6,756 nucleotides of DNA from SAR324 cluster bacterium (GTDB lineage: Bacteria; SAR324; NAC60-12): contig JAPKDT010000113.1 in NCBI GenBank assembly GCA_028822475.1, positions 1-6,756 of the forward strand, read 5' to 3'. A program made the translations under genes and the position numbers. Every line of letters begins with the position of its first letter. Positions within the stretch are counted from its first letter, which is position 1. Positions 1-5,862 of this stretch are shown in pieces. The notes beneath the pieces are model-generated. The model was given only the letters and a program-made list of their open reading frames with translations, was not told the DNA's origin and ran no database searches.

Positions 1-114
1 AAACTGAGCCTGTGTGACCCATTTCAACTGAATGGTCACTTTATCTGCTGCTTGTGCGGAAAATGTCAACCCTGTTGCCAGCATTACCATTACCATTTTT
101 TTCAATATACTCAT
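1..114 (-). CDS. NMT1/THI5-like ABC transporter substrate-binding protein, N-terminal fragment
   Basis: Partial gene: it starts with ATG at 114 and runs off the left edge after 38 codons, too short for a standard ORF list. Residues 1-22 form a classical export signal: Lys at 5 and 6, a hydrophobic core rich in Met, Val and Leu, then S-A-Q-A-A, with likely cleavage after Ala22. No lipobox Cys is visible, so a soluble periplasmic protein is expected. The mature start reads ADKVTIQLKWVTQAQF, which I recognise as the opening of NMT1/THI5-like binding proteins that serve NitT/TauT-type importers for pyrimidine-like compounds. A clear GGAG ribosome-binding site at 121-124 lies 6 bases before the ATG. 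It lies 52 bases after the second permease and is most likely the last importer gene of the operon. The ligand cannot be deduced from this fragment; a pyrimidine or related heterocycle is inferred from the neighbours. Confidence 0.85.
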   Translation of the reverse strand, partial: MSILKKMVMVMLATGLTFSAQAADKVTIQLKWVTQAQF

Positions 115-120
115 TTTTTA

Positions 121-124
121 CTCC
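121..124 (-). promoter_or_regulatory. Ribosome-binding site of the substrate-binding protein gene
   Basis: GGAG on the minus strand, 6 bases upstream of the ATG at 114. It fixes the start of a gene whose body lies outside the window. It is among the better Shine-Dalgarno matches in the window, which fits the high expression usually needed for a periplasmic binding protein. Confidence 0.6.
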
Positions 125-166
125 ATAGTAAATTAAGGTCAGACTTACTTTTTTAATTCTGTCAAG

Positions 167-1282
167 TCAGCCGACACGGAAAGACGGGTGCCATCCTGTG
201 AACTGCCGTTCCAAAAAGGCCAGCAGAGCATAGAACAACGACCCTGACAATGCTGCCACCGCAATAGATGCCCATACGACGTCAACATTCATTCGACCGA
301 TTTCGGTTGAAATACGAAATCCCATTCCTACAATCGGTGTACCAAAGAACTCCGCTACAATCGCGCCGATCAGCGCCAGAGTAGAGTTGATCTTTAATGC
401 GTTAAAAATAAAAGGCAGCGCGTTTGGAAGCCGTACCTTGATCAGCATCTGCCAATAATCTGCAGCATATGAGTGCATCAAGTCAAGTTCCATTCGCTCT
501 GTGGACTTTAATCCTGTCAGTGTATTTACCAGCATCGGGAAAAAAGTCATCATCATCACCACTGCAGCTTTTGACTGCCAATCAAAACCAAACCACATGA
601 CCATGATCGGCGCCACACCCACAATAGGCAGAGCACTCGCCAGATTACCAAGCGGCAACAGACCTCTCTGTAAAAATGGAATTTTATCAACAAGAACCGC
701 AACTATAAATCCGGATCCGCAGCCCAGGAAAAAACCGGCCAGCACCGCTTTCATAAATGTTTGCTGAAAATCAGCCCAGAGAATTTCGAGCGAATTAGCG
801 AAAGCTATTCCGATCAAAGACGGAGAAGGCAGCAAAACCTGGGGTACCTCGAAACCGACCGTTAACATTTCCCACAAATAAAGCAGCATTCCGCCGAATA
901 AAACAGGAACCAGTAAATTGATAGCGACAGCCATTTTTTTGTTGAGACGTGTATCTACACTCGACCAGAATCCCATTAAGTGCCACATCAGTCCAACCAG
1001 CGTAACTACATAAAGCCAGATGCCCCAGCTTATAGTAGGTTCAACTGAATGTACGCTGTTTAAGCTTGCCAGGCATCCGGAAGTAATCAGCAAACTGATC
1101 ATAATTTTTCCTGGCATACCCTTAATTACAGTTGGTCGTAAAATAACTAAGACCGAAGCAATAAAAGGCTGCAGAGCATACCATAAGGTGCCAACTCCAT
1201 GGAACATCCAGTCCCTTGAAAACAAAAACTGAATCACAAAACCAATGCTGAAAATCCAATTGAGGATTGGGATATTTTTCAT
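167..1282 (-). CDS. ABC transporter permease, NitT/TauT class, with extra N-terminal membrane domain
   Basis: Inner-membrane permease of 371 residues, longer than the roughly 250-300 usual for SsuC/TauC-type permeases. The family core begins near residue 119: a transmembrane segment at about 119-140, a typical L-P-S-P motif at 151-154, further segments at about 176-198, 206-232, 238-257, 296-314 and 334-355. The cytoplasmic coupling region that contacts the ATPase lies around 269-292 (Y-A-A-D...I-K-V-R-L-P-N-A-L-P). Ahead of the core lie about 115 residues with three or four more hydrophobic segments, at about 8-22, 31-49, 58-76 and 86-105. The ATG at 1282 overlaps the stop of the preceding permease as ATGA, so translation is probably coupled. 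It likely pairs with that permease as a heterodimer. Family assignment is firm. The transported compound is inferred from the adjoining pyrimidine genes; riboflavin- or thiamin-precursor-like substrates are alternatives. Confidence 0.9.
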   Translation of the reverse strand: MKNIPILNWIFSIGFVIQFLFSRDWMFHGVGTLWYALQPFIASVLVILRPTVIKGMPGKIMISLLITSGCLASLNSVHSVEPTISWGIWLYVVTLVGLMWHLMGFWSSVDTRLNKKMAVAINLLVPVLFGGMLLYLWEMLTVGFEVPQVLLPSPSLIGIAFANSLEILWADFQQTFMKAVLAGFFLGCGSGFIVAVLVDKIPFLQRGLLPLGNLASALPIVGVAPIMVMWFGFDWQSKAAVVMMMTFFPMLVNTLTGLKSTERMELDLMHSYAADYWQMLIKVRLPNALPFIFNALKINSTLALIGAIVAEFFGTPIVGMGFRISTEIGRMNVDVVWASIAVAALSGSLFYALLAFLERQFTGWHPSFRVG

Positions 1283-2175
1283 AGCTGAACCCCCATTCTT
1301 TTTTGAACTCTGCGTTCCAAAACAGTCATCAGTAAAACGAGTGTTCCTGCAACAAGCGAAGCTACTATCAAAGCGCTCCAGATCTGCACGGTCTGTCCGT
1401 AGTATGAGCCGGTCAACAAACGGGCACCTAAACCGGCTCTTGCACCGGCAGGTAATTCACCCACAATCGCACCAACCAGACTGATTGCGATTGACACCTT
1501 GAAACTGGCAAACAAAAACGGAGTAGAGGCCGGCCAGCGTAATTTCCAGAAAAACTGTGATTTTGTCGCATTGTAGGTTTTCATCAAATCGAGATGCATC
1601 GGATCTGGTGAACGTAAGCCCTTGACCATACCAATCGCAATCGGAAAAAAACAAAGATAAGCCGAAATTATTGCTTTTGGTAAAAGTCCTGTAACTCCAA
1701 TTGCCCCTAAAACTACAATTATCATTGGTGCAATTGCCAGAATCGGAATTGTCTGTGAAGCAATTATCCACGGTAAAACGCTTTTATTTAAGGTGGGAAC
1801 GTGAACTATGCCCACAGAAAGTAAAATCCCTAAAATAGCGCCCATGGCAAATCCTACCATGGTTGAGGAAATTGTGACCCAACCGTGATAAACCAAGCTG
1901 CGTTTGGAAGATATCTTTTGCTGAAATATTGATTTATTGAGGTCTAAGATAATCTGATGCGGAGCCGGCATGATTGGACGATCCATTGACCATGAATCAT
2001 CAACGAGCTTGGAAAAGTCCCACTCAACTTTATGCCGTTCGTATTTGTCGATTAAAACCGCAGAATTGAGATAGACCGCTGCGGCATACCAGAAAACCGC
2101 AGTGAAGGCGAGCACGGTTGTAATCGAAACAAATGATGAGTTACGGAACCAGTTCATTTCAGATATTTTAATCAA
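1279..2175 (-). CDS. ABC transporter permease, NitT/TauT (SsuC/TauC) class
   Basis: Inner-membrane permease of 298 residues with about six hydrophobic segments, near 16-36, 98-121, 133-157, 162-185, 223-241 and 264-285. The P-A-P motif at 70-72, seen in this family before the second membrane segment, and the coupling region at about 198-222 (M-K-T-Y-N-A-T...L-R-W-P-A-S-T-P) support the family. The stretch between the first segment and P-A-P (about 37-69) is longer than in the partner permease and is charged, so it may form an external loop. The reading frame opens with TTG at 2175, overlapping the ATPase stop as TTGA. An in-frame ATG at 2157 (codon 7) is the alternative start; neither has a strong Shine-Dalgarno sequence, though AGGA lies 11 bases before the TTG. 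It ends in an ATGA overlap with the second permease. Substrate is inferred from context only. Confidence 0.9.
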   Translation of the reverse strand: MIKISEMNWFRNSSFVSITTVLAFTAVFWYAAAVYLNSAVLIDKYERHKVEWDFSKLVDDSWSMDRPIMPAPHQIILDLNKSIFQQKISSKRSLVYHGWVTISSTMVGFAMGAILGILLSVGIVHVPTLNKSVLPWIIASQTIPILAIAPMIIVVLGAIGVTGLLPKAIISAYLCFFPIAIGMVKGLRSPDPMHLDLMKTYNATKSQFFWKLRWPASTPFLFASFKVSIAISLVGAIVGELPAGARAGLGARLLTGSYYGQTVQIWSALIVASLVAGTLVLLMTVLERRVQKRMGVQL

Positions 2176-2957
2176 TCATAGCTGTGTCCTGCCCGCAGAC
2201 CTTCACGGATACGGTGAGACAGATCAATAAATTCCTGACTGTCACGCATATCAAGGGTACGTTTTTCAGGAAGAGGACTTTCAATCACATCAATTATCTT
2301 TCCGGGACGAGGCGACATGACCACAATTTTTGTAGAAAGATAAGCAGCTTCCGGAATTGAGTGAGTCACAAAGACAACCGTCTTTTGCGTTTGCTCCCAA
2401 AGTTTGTGGAAGTGCTCGTTGAGTTGATCACGGACTATTTCATCCAGTGCCCCAAACGGTTCATCCATCAGCAATAAATCAGGATAAAATGTAAGGGCAC
2501 GCGCGATTGAAACACGCTGCTGCATACCGCCAGAAAGCTGCCAGGGGAATTTTTTTTCGAAGCCAGTGAGGTCCACCATTTCCAGTACTTCAGCGGCACG
2601 TTTGTTTTGCTCCGCTTTTTCAACACCCATAATTTCCAAAGGCAGTTTGAGGTTGCCTTCAACTGTACGCCAGGGGTAGAGCGCGGGTGACTGAAAAACA
2701 TAACCGTATGCACGCTGCAAACGGGCTTCTTCCGGAGTCATACCGTTTACTTTTATTTCACCACCGGTGGGTTTTTCAAGATCCGCAATCACCCGCATCA
2801 GCGTGGTTTTTCCACAACCGGAAGGACCTATCAGTGAAATAAAATCACCTTTATTAATTTCCAGATCAATTTCCGAAAGCGCGTGAACTGGACCGTCTCC
2901 TGTTTCGAAAACCAAATCTAGTTTACGGGCTTCAACAACCCGAGTACTCTCTTCCAT
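2172..2957 (-). CDS. ABC transporter ATP-binding protein, NitT/TauT (SsuB/TauB) class
   Basis: Cytoplasmic ATPase subunit of 261 residues, a full-length single nucleotide-binding domain. All family motifs are present: Walker A G-P-S-G-C-G-K-T at 44-51, Q-loop Gln89, signature L-S-G-G-M-Q-Q-R at 141-148, Walker B L-L-L-M-D-E at 161-166 with catalytic Glu166, D-loop A-L-D at 170-172 and switch His199. It should therefore be catalytically competent and drive import through the two permeases encoded next. The C-terminal stretch after His199 resembles that of SsuB/TauB-like proteins. The ATG at 2957 shares one base with the hydA stop (TAATG), so hydA and the transporter are almost certainly on one mRNA; GGAG lies 11 bases upstream, rather far, consistent with translation by coupling. 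The family is certain; pyrimidine specificity is inference from the operon. Confidence 0.95.
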   Translation of the reverse strand: MEESTRVVEARKLDLVFETGDGPVHALSEIDLEINKGDFISLIGPSGCGKTTLMRVIADLEKPTGGEIKVNGMTPEEARLQRAYGYVFQSPALYPWRTVEGNLKLPLEIMGVEKAEQNKRAAEVLEMVDLTGFEKKFPWQLSGGMQQRVSIARALTFYPDLLLMDEPFGALDEIVRDQLNEHFHKLWEQTQKTVVFVTHSIPEAAYLSTKIVVMSPRPGKIIDVIESPLPEKRTLDMRDSQEFIDLSHRIREGLRAGHSYD

Positions 2958-4402
2958 TACGATGAGCGCTCCACAGAAGTAGGAGCAGTAGCTGAACTTC
3001 GTTTTTCAACCGCGCTGTAATACGGTGCAAAACAGGGACGCTCAACATAGCGTCCGACACCACGTTCAGTACGAACTTCACCGTTTTGATAAACCACCAG
3101 CCCCTGGCTGATAGTCGCAACGTTGATACCGGTCAGTTCCATCCCTTCAAAAATATTGAAATCAATATTTTGATGATGGGTTTTTGCGGAAATTGTATGA
3201 GTTGCAGACGGATCAAAAATCGCCAAATCCGCATCACTGCCTTCTGCAATCATGCCTTTTCGTGGATAAATATTGAAAATCTTTGCGGTGTTTGCTGAAG
3301 TAACCGCGACAAATTCGCTCATGGTTAAACGACCGGTGTTGACGCCATGCGTCCAGAGAACATTCATTCGGTCTTCGATACCGGCTGTTCCATTTGGAAT
3401 TTTGCGAAAATCATCTTTACCCATCGCTTTCTGGTCTGCACAAAAGCAGCAGTGATCAGTGGCTGTTGTCTGTAAATCTCCTGATTGAAGACCACGCCAA
3501 AGTGCTTCTTTGTTGCCTTTCGGACGGAAGGGTGGGCTCATCACGTGTGCAGCCGCAAATTCAAAATCAGGATTACGGTAAACGCTGTCATCAACCAGCA
3601 GATGCCCTGTCAGTACTTCGCCATAAACGCGTTGACCTTCACGCCTTGCTCTGGCGATTTCATTGAGAGATTGTGAGCATGAATTATGAACCAAATACAG
3701 AGGCACATCGATCATCTGCGCAAAACGAATCGCACGGTTTGCGGCTTCTCCTTCTACCTGAGGCGGTCTTGACTGAGGATGTCCTTCCGGACCTGTAATA
3801 CCGCTGTCAAAAATTTTCTTTTGGAAATGATCGACCAATTCGCCGCTTTCCGCGTGGACTGTACAAATAGCACCCAGTTCACGGGCACGGGTGAAACTGT
3901 TGACCAGTATTTCGTCATCAGCCATGATTGCACCTTTATAGGCCATAAAGTGTTTGAAACTGTTTACTCCGTAATCACGACAAAGCGTGCCCATCGCTTC
4001 ATGAACAGAATCATTCCACCAGGTGATTGCCACATGGAAACTGTAATCGGTCGCAGATTTTTCTGCCCAGCCGCGCCAGGTGTGATATCTTTCCAGTACA
4101 TCCTCCTGTGGACCCGGAATCACAAAATCGATAATCATGGTAGTTCCACCTACCGCACCGGCAGTTGTTCCGGAAAAGAAATCTTCAGAGGCAACTGTTC
4201 CCATGAAAGGGAGTTCCATGTGAGTATGCGGATCAATTCCTCCGGGCATCACATAACAACCTCCTGCATCAACAATATCCACTCCTGAAGGTGCGTCCAT
4301 GTCAGGACCTACAGCTTGAATAATTCCATCCTCACAATAAACATCCGCACGGAATGACTGGTCCGCGTTGACAACTGTTCCACCTTTTATAATTACTGAC
4401 AT
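2957..4402 (-). CDS. hydA: Dihydropyrimidinase (D-hydantoinase family)
   Basis: A 481-residue amidohydrolase of normal family length that hydrolyses the ring of 5,6-dihydrouracil or dihydrothymine to N-carbamoyl-beta-alanine or its methyl homologue. The two-metal centre is complete by comparison with family knowledge: His59 and His61 (D-P-H-T-H), Lys150 as the lysine that is carboxylated (S-F-K), His183 (T-V-H-A-E-S), His239 (L-V-H-N) and Asp316 (A-T-D-H). Substrate-contact residues Tyr155, Ser289 and Asn337 (N-G-T-A-G) also fall where expected. The last 20 residues are Ser/Thr-rich and probably flexible. AAGGGG at 4408-4413, 5 bases before the ATG, is a good ribosome-binding site. It follows preA by 37 bases and overlaps the ATPase start by one base. 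Many relatives also cleave 5-substituted hydantoins, so the sequence alone does not exclude hydantoinase activity; the PreT/PreA neighbours favour pyrimidine degradation. Confidence 0.95.
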   Translation of the reverse strand: MSVIIKGGTVVNADQSFRADVYCEDGIIQAVGPDMDAPSGVDIVDAGGCYVMPGGIDPHTHMELPFMGTVASEDFFSGTTAGAVGGTTMIIDFVIPGPQEDVLERYHTWRGWAEKSATDYSFHVAITWWNDSVHEAMGTLCRDYGVNSFKHFMAYKGAIMADDEILVNSFTRARELGAICTVHAESGELVDHFQKKIFDSGITGPEGHPQSRPPQVEGEAANRAIRFAQMIDVPLYLVHNSCSQSLNEIARARREGQRVYGEVLTGHLLVDDSVYRNPDFEFAAAHVMSPPFRPKGNKEALWRGLQSGDLQTTATDHCCFCADQKAMGKDDFRKIPNGTAGIEDRMNVLWTHGVNTGRLTMSEFVAVTSANTAKIFNIYPRKGMIAEGSDADLAIFDPSATHTISAKTHHQNIDFNIFEGMELTGINVATISQGLVVYQNGEVRTERGVGRYVERPCFAPYYSAVEKRSSATAPTSVERSS

Positions 4403-4407
4403 CTTGT

Positions 4408-4413
4408 CCCCTT
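4408..4413 (-). promoter_or_regulatory. Ribosome-binding site of hydA
   Basis: AAGGGG on the minus strand, 5 bases before the ATG at 4402. It lies within the 37-base preA-hydA gap, which shows no hairpin followed by a T-run, so transcription probably continues from preA into hydA. Confidence 0.6.
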
Positions 4414-4439
4414 ATTGATAGTTTTAAAGTTCTCTAGTT

Positions 4440-5714
4440 TTAATTATCTTCAACCCTCATCGGATTATTAGGATGGGTTGTCCAGTTCTGATATTCTGTC
4501 CCTGAATCAACTCGTTCCATAGTGATACAGTCCGGCACTGGGCAGGCAAACATGCAGAGATTGCAGCCAACGCATTCTTTATCAATGACCTCAAAACGTC
4601 GTTCACCGTTGGTTTTAATTTCACGAATAGCCTGATGTGACCCGTCCTCACATGAAATATGACACAATCCACATTGGATGCAAGTCGATTCGTCAATTCT
4701 AGCTTTGACATCATATTTCAAGTTGAGGTATTGCCATTCCGTCACATTCGGAACAGCCATTCTCCTGAAGTCCTCCAGAGTAGCATAACCCTTTTCGTCC
4801 ATCCAGTCATTGAGACCATCTATCATATCATCCACAATTTTAAAACCATAGTGCATTGCGGCGGTACAAACCTGAACACCACTGGCCCCCATTGCAATGA
4901 ACTCCGCAGCATCCCGCCAATTTGAAATTCCTCCAATTGCTGAGATCGGTAAATTTTGAGTTTCCGGATCTTTTGATATTTCAGTCACCATATGCAAAGC
5001 AATCGGTTTAACCGCAGGTCCACAATAACCACCGTGTGAGCCTTTTCCATCAATCGTAGGTTGCGGTGCCATTTGGTCCAGATCAACTGAAACAATAGAG
5101 TTTACAGTATTGATAAGAGCCACACCATCACCACCGCCTGCTTTTGCCGCATGAGATACTTTGCGGATATCCGTCACATTTGGAGTAAGTTTTACCAGAC
5201 ACGGCAGAGCTGAACTTTCCTTGACCCATCGAGTAACCATCTCTACATATTCTGGAACCTGCCCAACAGCAGCTCCCATTCCTCTTTCGGACATTCCGTG
5301 AGGGCAGCCAAAATTTAATTCTACTCCGTCACAACCTGTATCCTCAACTCTACTAATAATATACTTCCAGTCTTTTTCGTTGCAGGGAACCATCAGCGAA
5401 ACAACCACAGCACGATCCGGCCAATTTTTTTTGACCTGCTTTATTTCCTTCAGATTGACCTCCAGCGGACGATCTGTAATCAGTTCCACATTATTAAATC
5501 CCATCATGCGCTGGCCGTTGTAATGCACTGCACCATAACGAGAACTGACGTTTACGATGGGAGGATCAATCCCCAGAGTTTTCCAAACAATACCACCCCA
5601 ACCAGCGCGAAAAGCACGTTCGACGTTATACAATTTATCTGTAGGTGGAGCAGAAGCCAGCCAAAACGGATTCGGAGACTTAATACCTCCCACATTACAA
5701 CTTAAATCAGCCAT
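4440..5714 (-). CDS. preA: NAD(P)-dependent dihydropyrimidine dehydrogenase, catalytic subunit PreA
   Basis: A 424-residue cytoplasmic FMN and iron-sulfur protein that, with PreT, reduces uracil and thymine to their 5,6-dihydro forms. Residues 1 to about 320 form the dihydroorotate-dehydrogenase-like barrel. Residues matching the mammalian enzyme's active site, as I recall it, are Lys45 and Lys175 (flavin contacts), Asn75 and Glu77, Asn134 and Cys137 (N-F-G-C-P-H-G; the Cys is the proton donor), and Asn202-Thr203. The C-terminal part holds two C-x2-C-x2-C-x3-C motifs, Cys345/348/351/355 and Cys381/384/387/391, binding two [4Fe-4S] clusters that pass electrons from PreT to FMN. A full catalytic set is therefore present. 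The ATG at 5714 has no recognisable Shine-Dalgarno sequence. It follows preT by 148 bases and precedes hydA by 37, consistent with one pathway operon. Identity is secure. Confidence 0.96.
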   Translation of the reverse strand: MADLSCNVGGIKSPNPFWLASAPPTDKLYNVERAFRAGWGGIVWKTLGIDPPIVNVSSRYGAVHYNGQRMMGFNNVELITDRPLEVNLKEIKQVKKNWPDRAVVVSLMVPCNEKDWKYIISRVEDTGCDGVELNFGCPHGMSERGMGAAVGQVPEYVEMVTRWVKESSALPCLVKLTPNVTDIRKVSHAAKAGGGDGVALINTVNSIVSVDLDQMAPQPTIDGKGSHGGYCGPAVKPIALHMVTEISKDPETQNLPISAIGGISNWRDAAEFIAMGASGVQVCTAAMHYGFKIVDDMIDGLNDWMDEKGYATLEDFRRMAVPNVTEWQYLNLKYDVKARIDESTCIQCGLCHISCEDGSHQAIREIKTNGERRFEVIDKECVGCNLCMFACPVPDCITMERVDSGTEYQNWTTHPNNPMRVEDN

Positions 5715-5725
5715 GATATTTTAGG

Positions 5726-5731
5726 ATTATA
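5726..5731 (-). promoter_or_regulatory. TATAAT hexamer just upstream of preA (possible -10 box)
   Basis: TATAAT on the minus strand, 11 bases before the preA ATG. No acceptable -35 hexamer lies 16-18 bases further upstream (the sequences there are AGAATA, CAGAAT and TCAGAA), and transcription from here would leave a leader of only about 5 bases. Since preA also lacks a Shine-Dalgarno sequence, a nearly leaderless start is possible. A chance match in AT-rich DNA is equally plausible. Confidence 0.2.
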
Positions 5732-5736
5732 ATTTT

Positions 5737-5746
5737 TTGAATTCAA
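5737..5746. repeat. Perfect 10-bp palindrome TTGAATTCAA
   Basis: A perfect palindrome in the preT-preA gap, 22 bases upstream of the preA start and directly next to the larger inverted repeat at 5748-5784. It could be half of a regulator site, but no recognised operator consensus is matched. A 10-bp palindrome in AT-rich non-coding DNA may arise by chance. Confidence 0.3.
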
Positions 5747-5747
5747 C

Positions 5748-5784
5748 TATTCTGACTCAGTTTTGCACTGATATAAACAGAATA
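5748..5784. repeat. Nested inverted repeat upstream of preA (operator or hairpin candidate)
   Basis: Read on the minus strand, 7-base outer arms TATTCTG (5778-5784) and CAGAATA (5748-5754) enclose 5-base inner arms TCAGT (5767-5771) and ACTGA (5757-5761), which flank a 5-base loop GCAAA. The two spacers between outer and inner arms are unequal (TTTATA and GT). The element could fold in RNA as a 12-base-pair stem with an asymmetric internal loop, or act as a DNA operator. It ends 33 bases before the preA ATG and is not followed by a T-run, so it is not a standard terminator. It does not fit the RutR consensus. Role unknown. Confidence 0.45.
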
Positions 5785-5832
5785 TATTTTGTTTCAGCTG
5801 CAAAGTTCGACAAACACATTAATCAGTTTTTC

Positions 5833-5852
5833 TTAGAGTCCTTAGGAGCTAA
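5833..5852. repeat. Weak inverted repeat just after the preT stop
   Basis: TTAG and CTAA outer arms (5833-5836, 5849-5852) enclose TCC and GGA (5839-5841, 5845-5847) around a 3-base centre, with a 2-by-1 internal mismatch. It lies 11-30 bases downstream of the preT stop. No T-run follows in the preT direction (GAAAAAC), so it is not a convincing intrinsic terminator. It might stabilise an mRNA end or be chance. Confidence 0.2.
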
Positions 5853-5862
5853 TAATTCCTGT

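Noticed and set aside
160..165. Perfect -35-like TTGACA on the minus strand before the binding-protein gene
   Set aside because: At spacings of 15-17 bases the sequences are GTCTGA, TCTGAC and CTGACC, none like a -10 box; TTAATT and TACTAT lie too far downstream.
3440..3457. Cys-rich D-H-C-C-F-C segment of HydA (316-321) as a possible extra metal site
   Set aside because: As I recall, a Cys after the D-H pair is usual in the dihydropyrimidinase family and the segment follows directly on the metal ligand Asp316, so it is more likely a family trait than a new site.
3779..4288. 169-codon open frame on the plus strand
   Set aside because: It lies wholly antisense within hydA, whose minus-strand product has a complete active site. 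The predicted product is Cys/His/Thr-rich without a recognisable domain, and no ribosome-binding site was seen. The other plus-strand frames in the window are shadows of the same kind.
5253..5268. PreA Val150 (A-A-V-G-Q) where the mammalian enzyme has Cys (A-C-G-Q), briefly taken as loss of the catalytic Cys
   Set aside because: The proton-donor Cys of the family belongs to the N-x-x-C-P-H motif, and that Cys is present here as Cys137.
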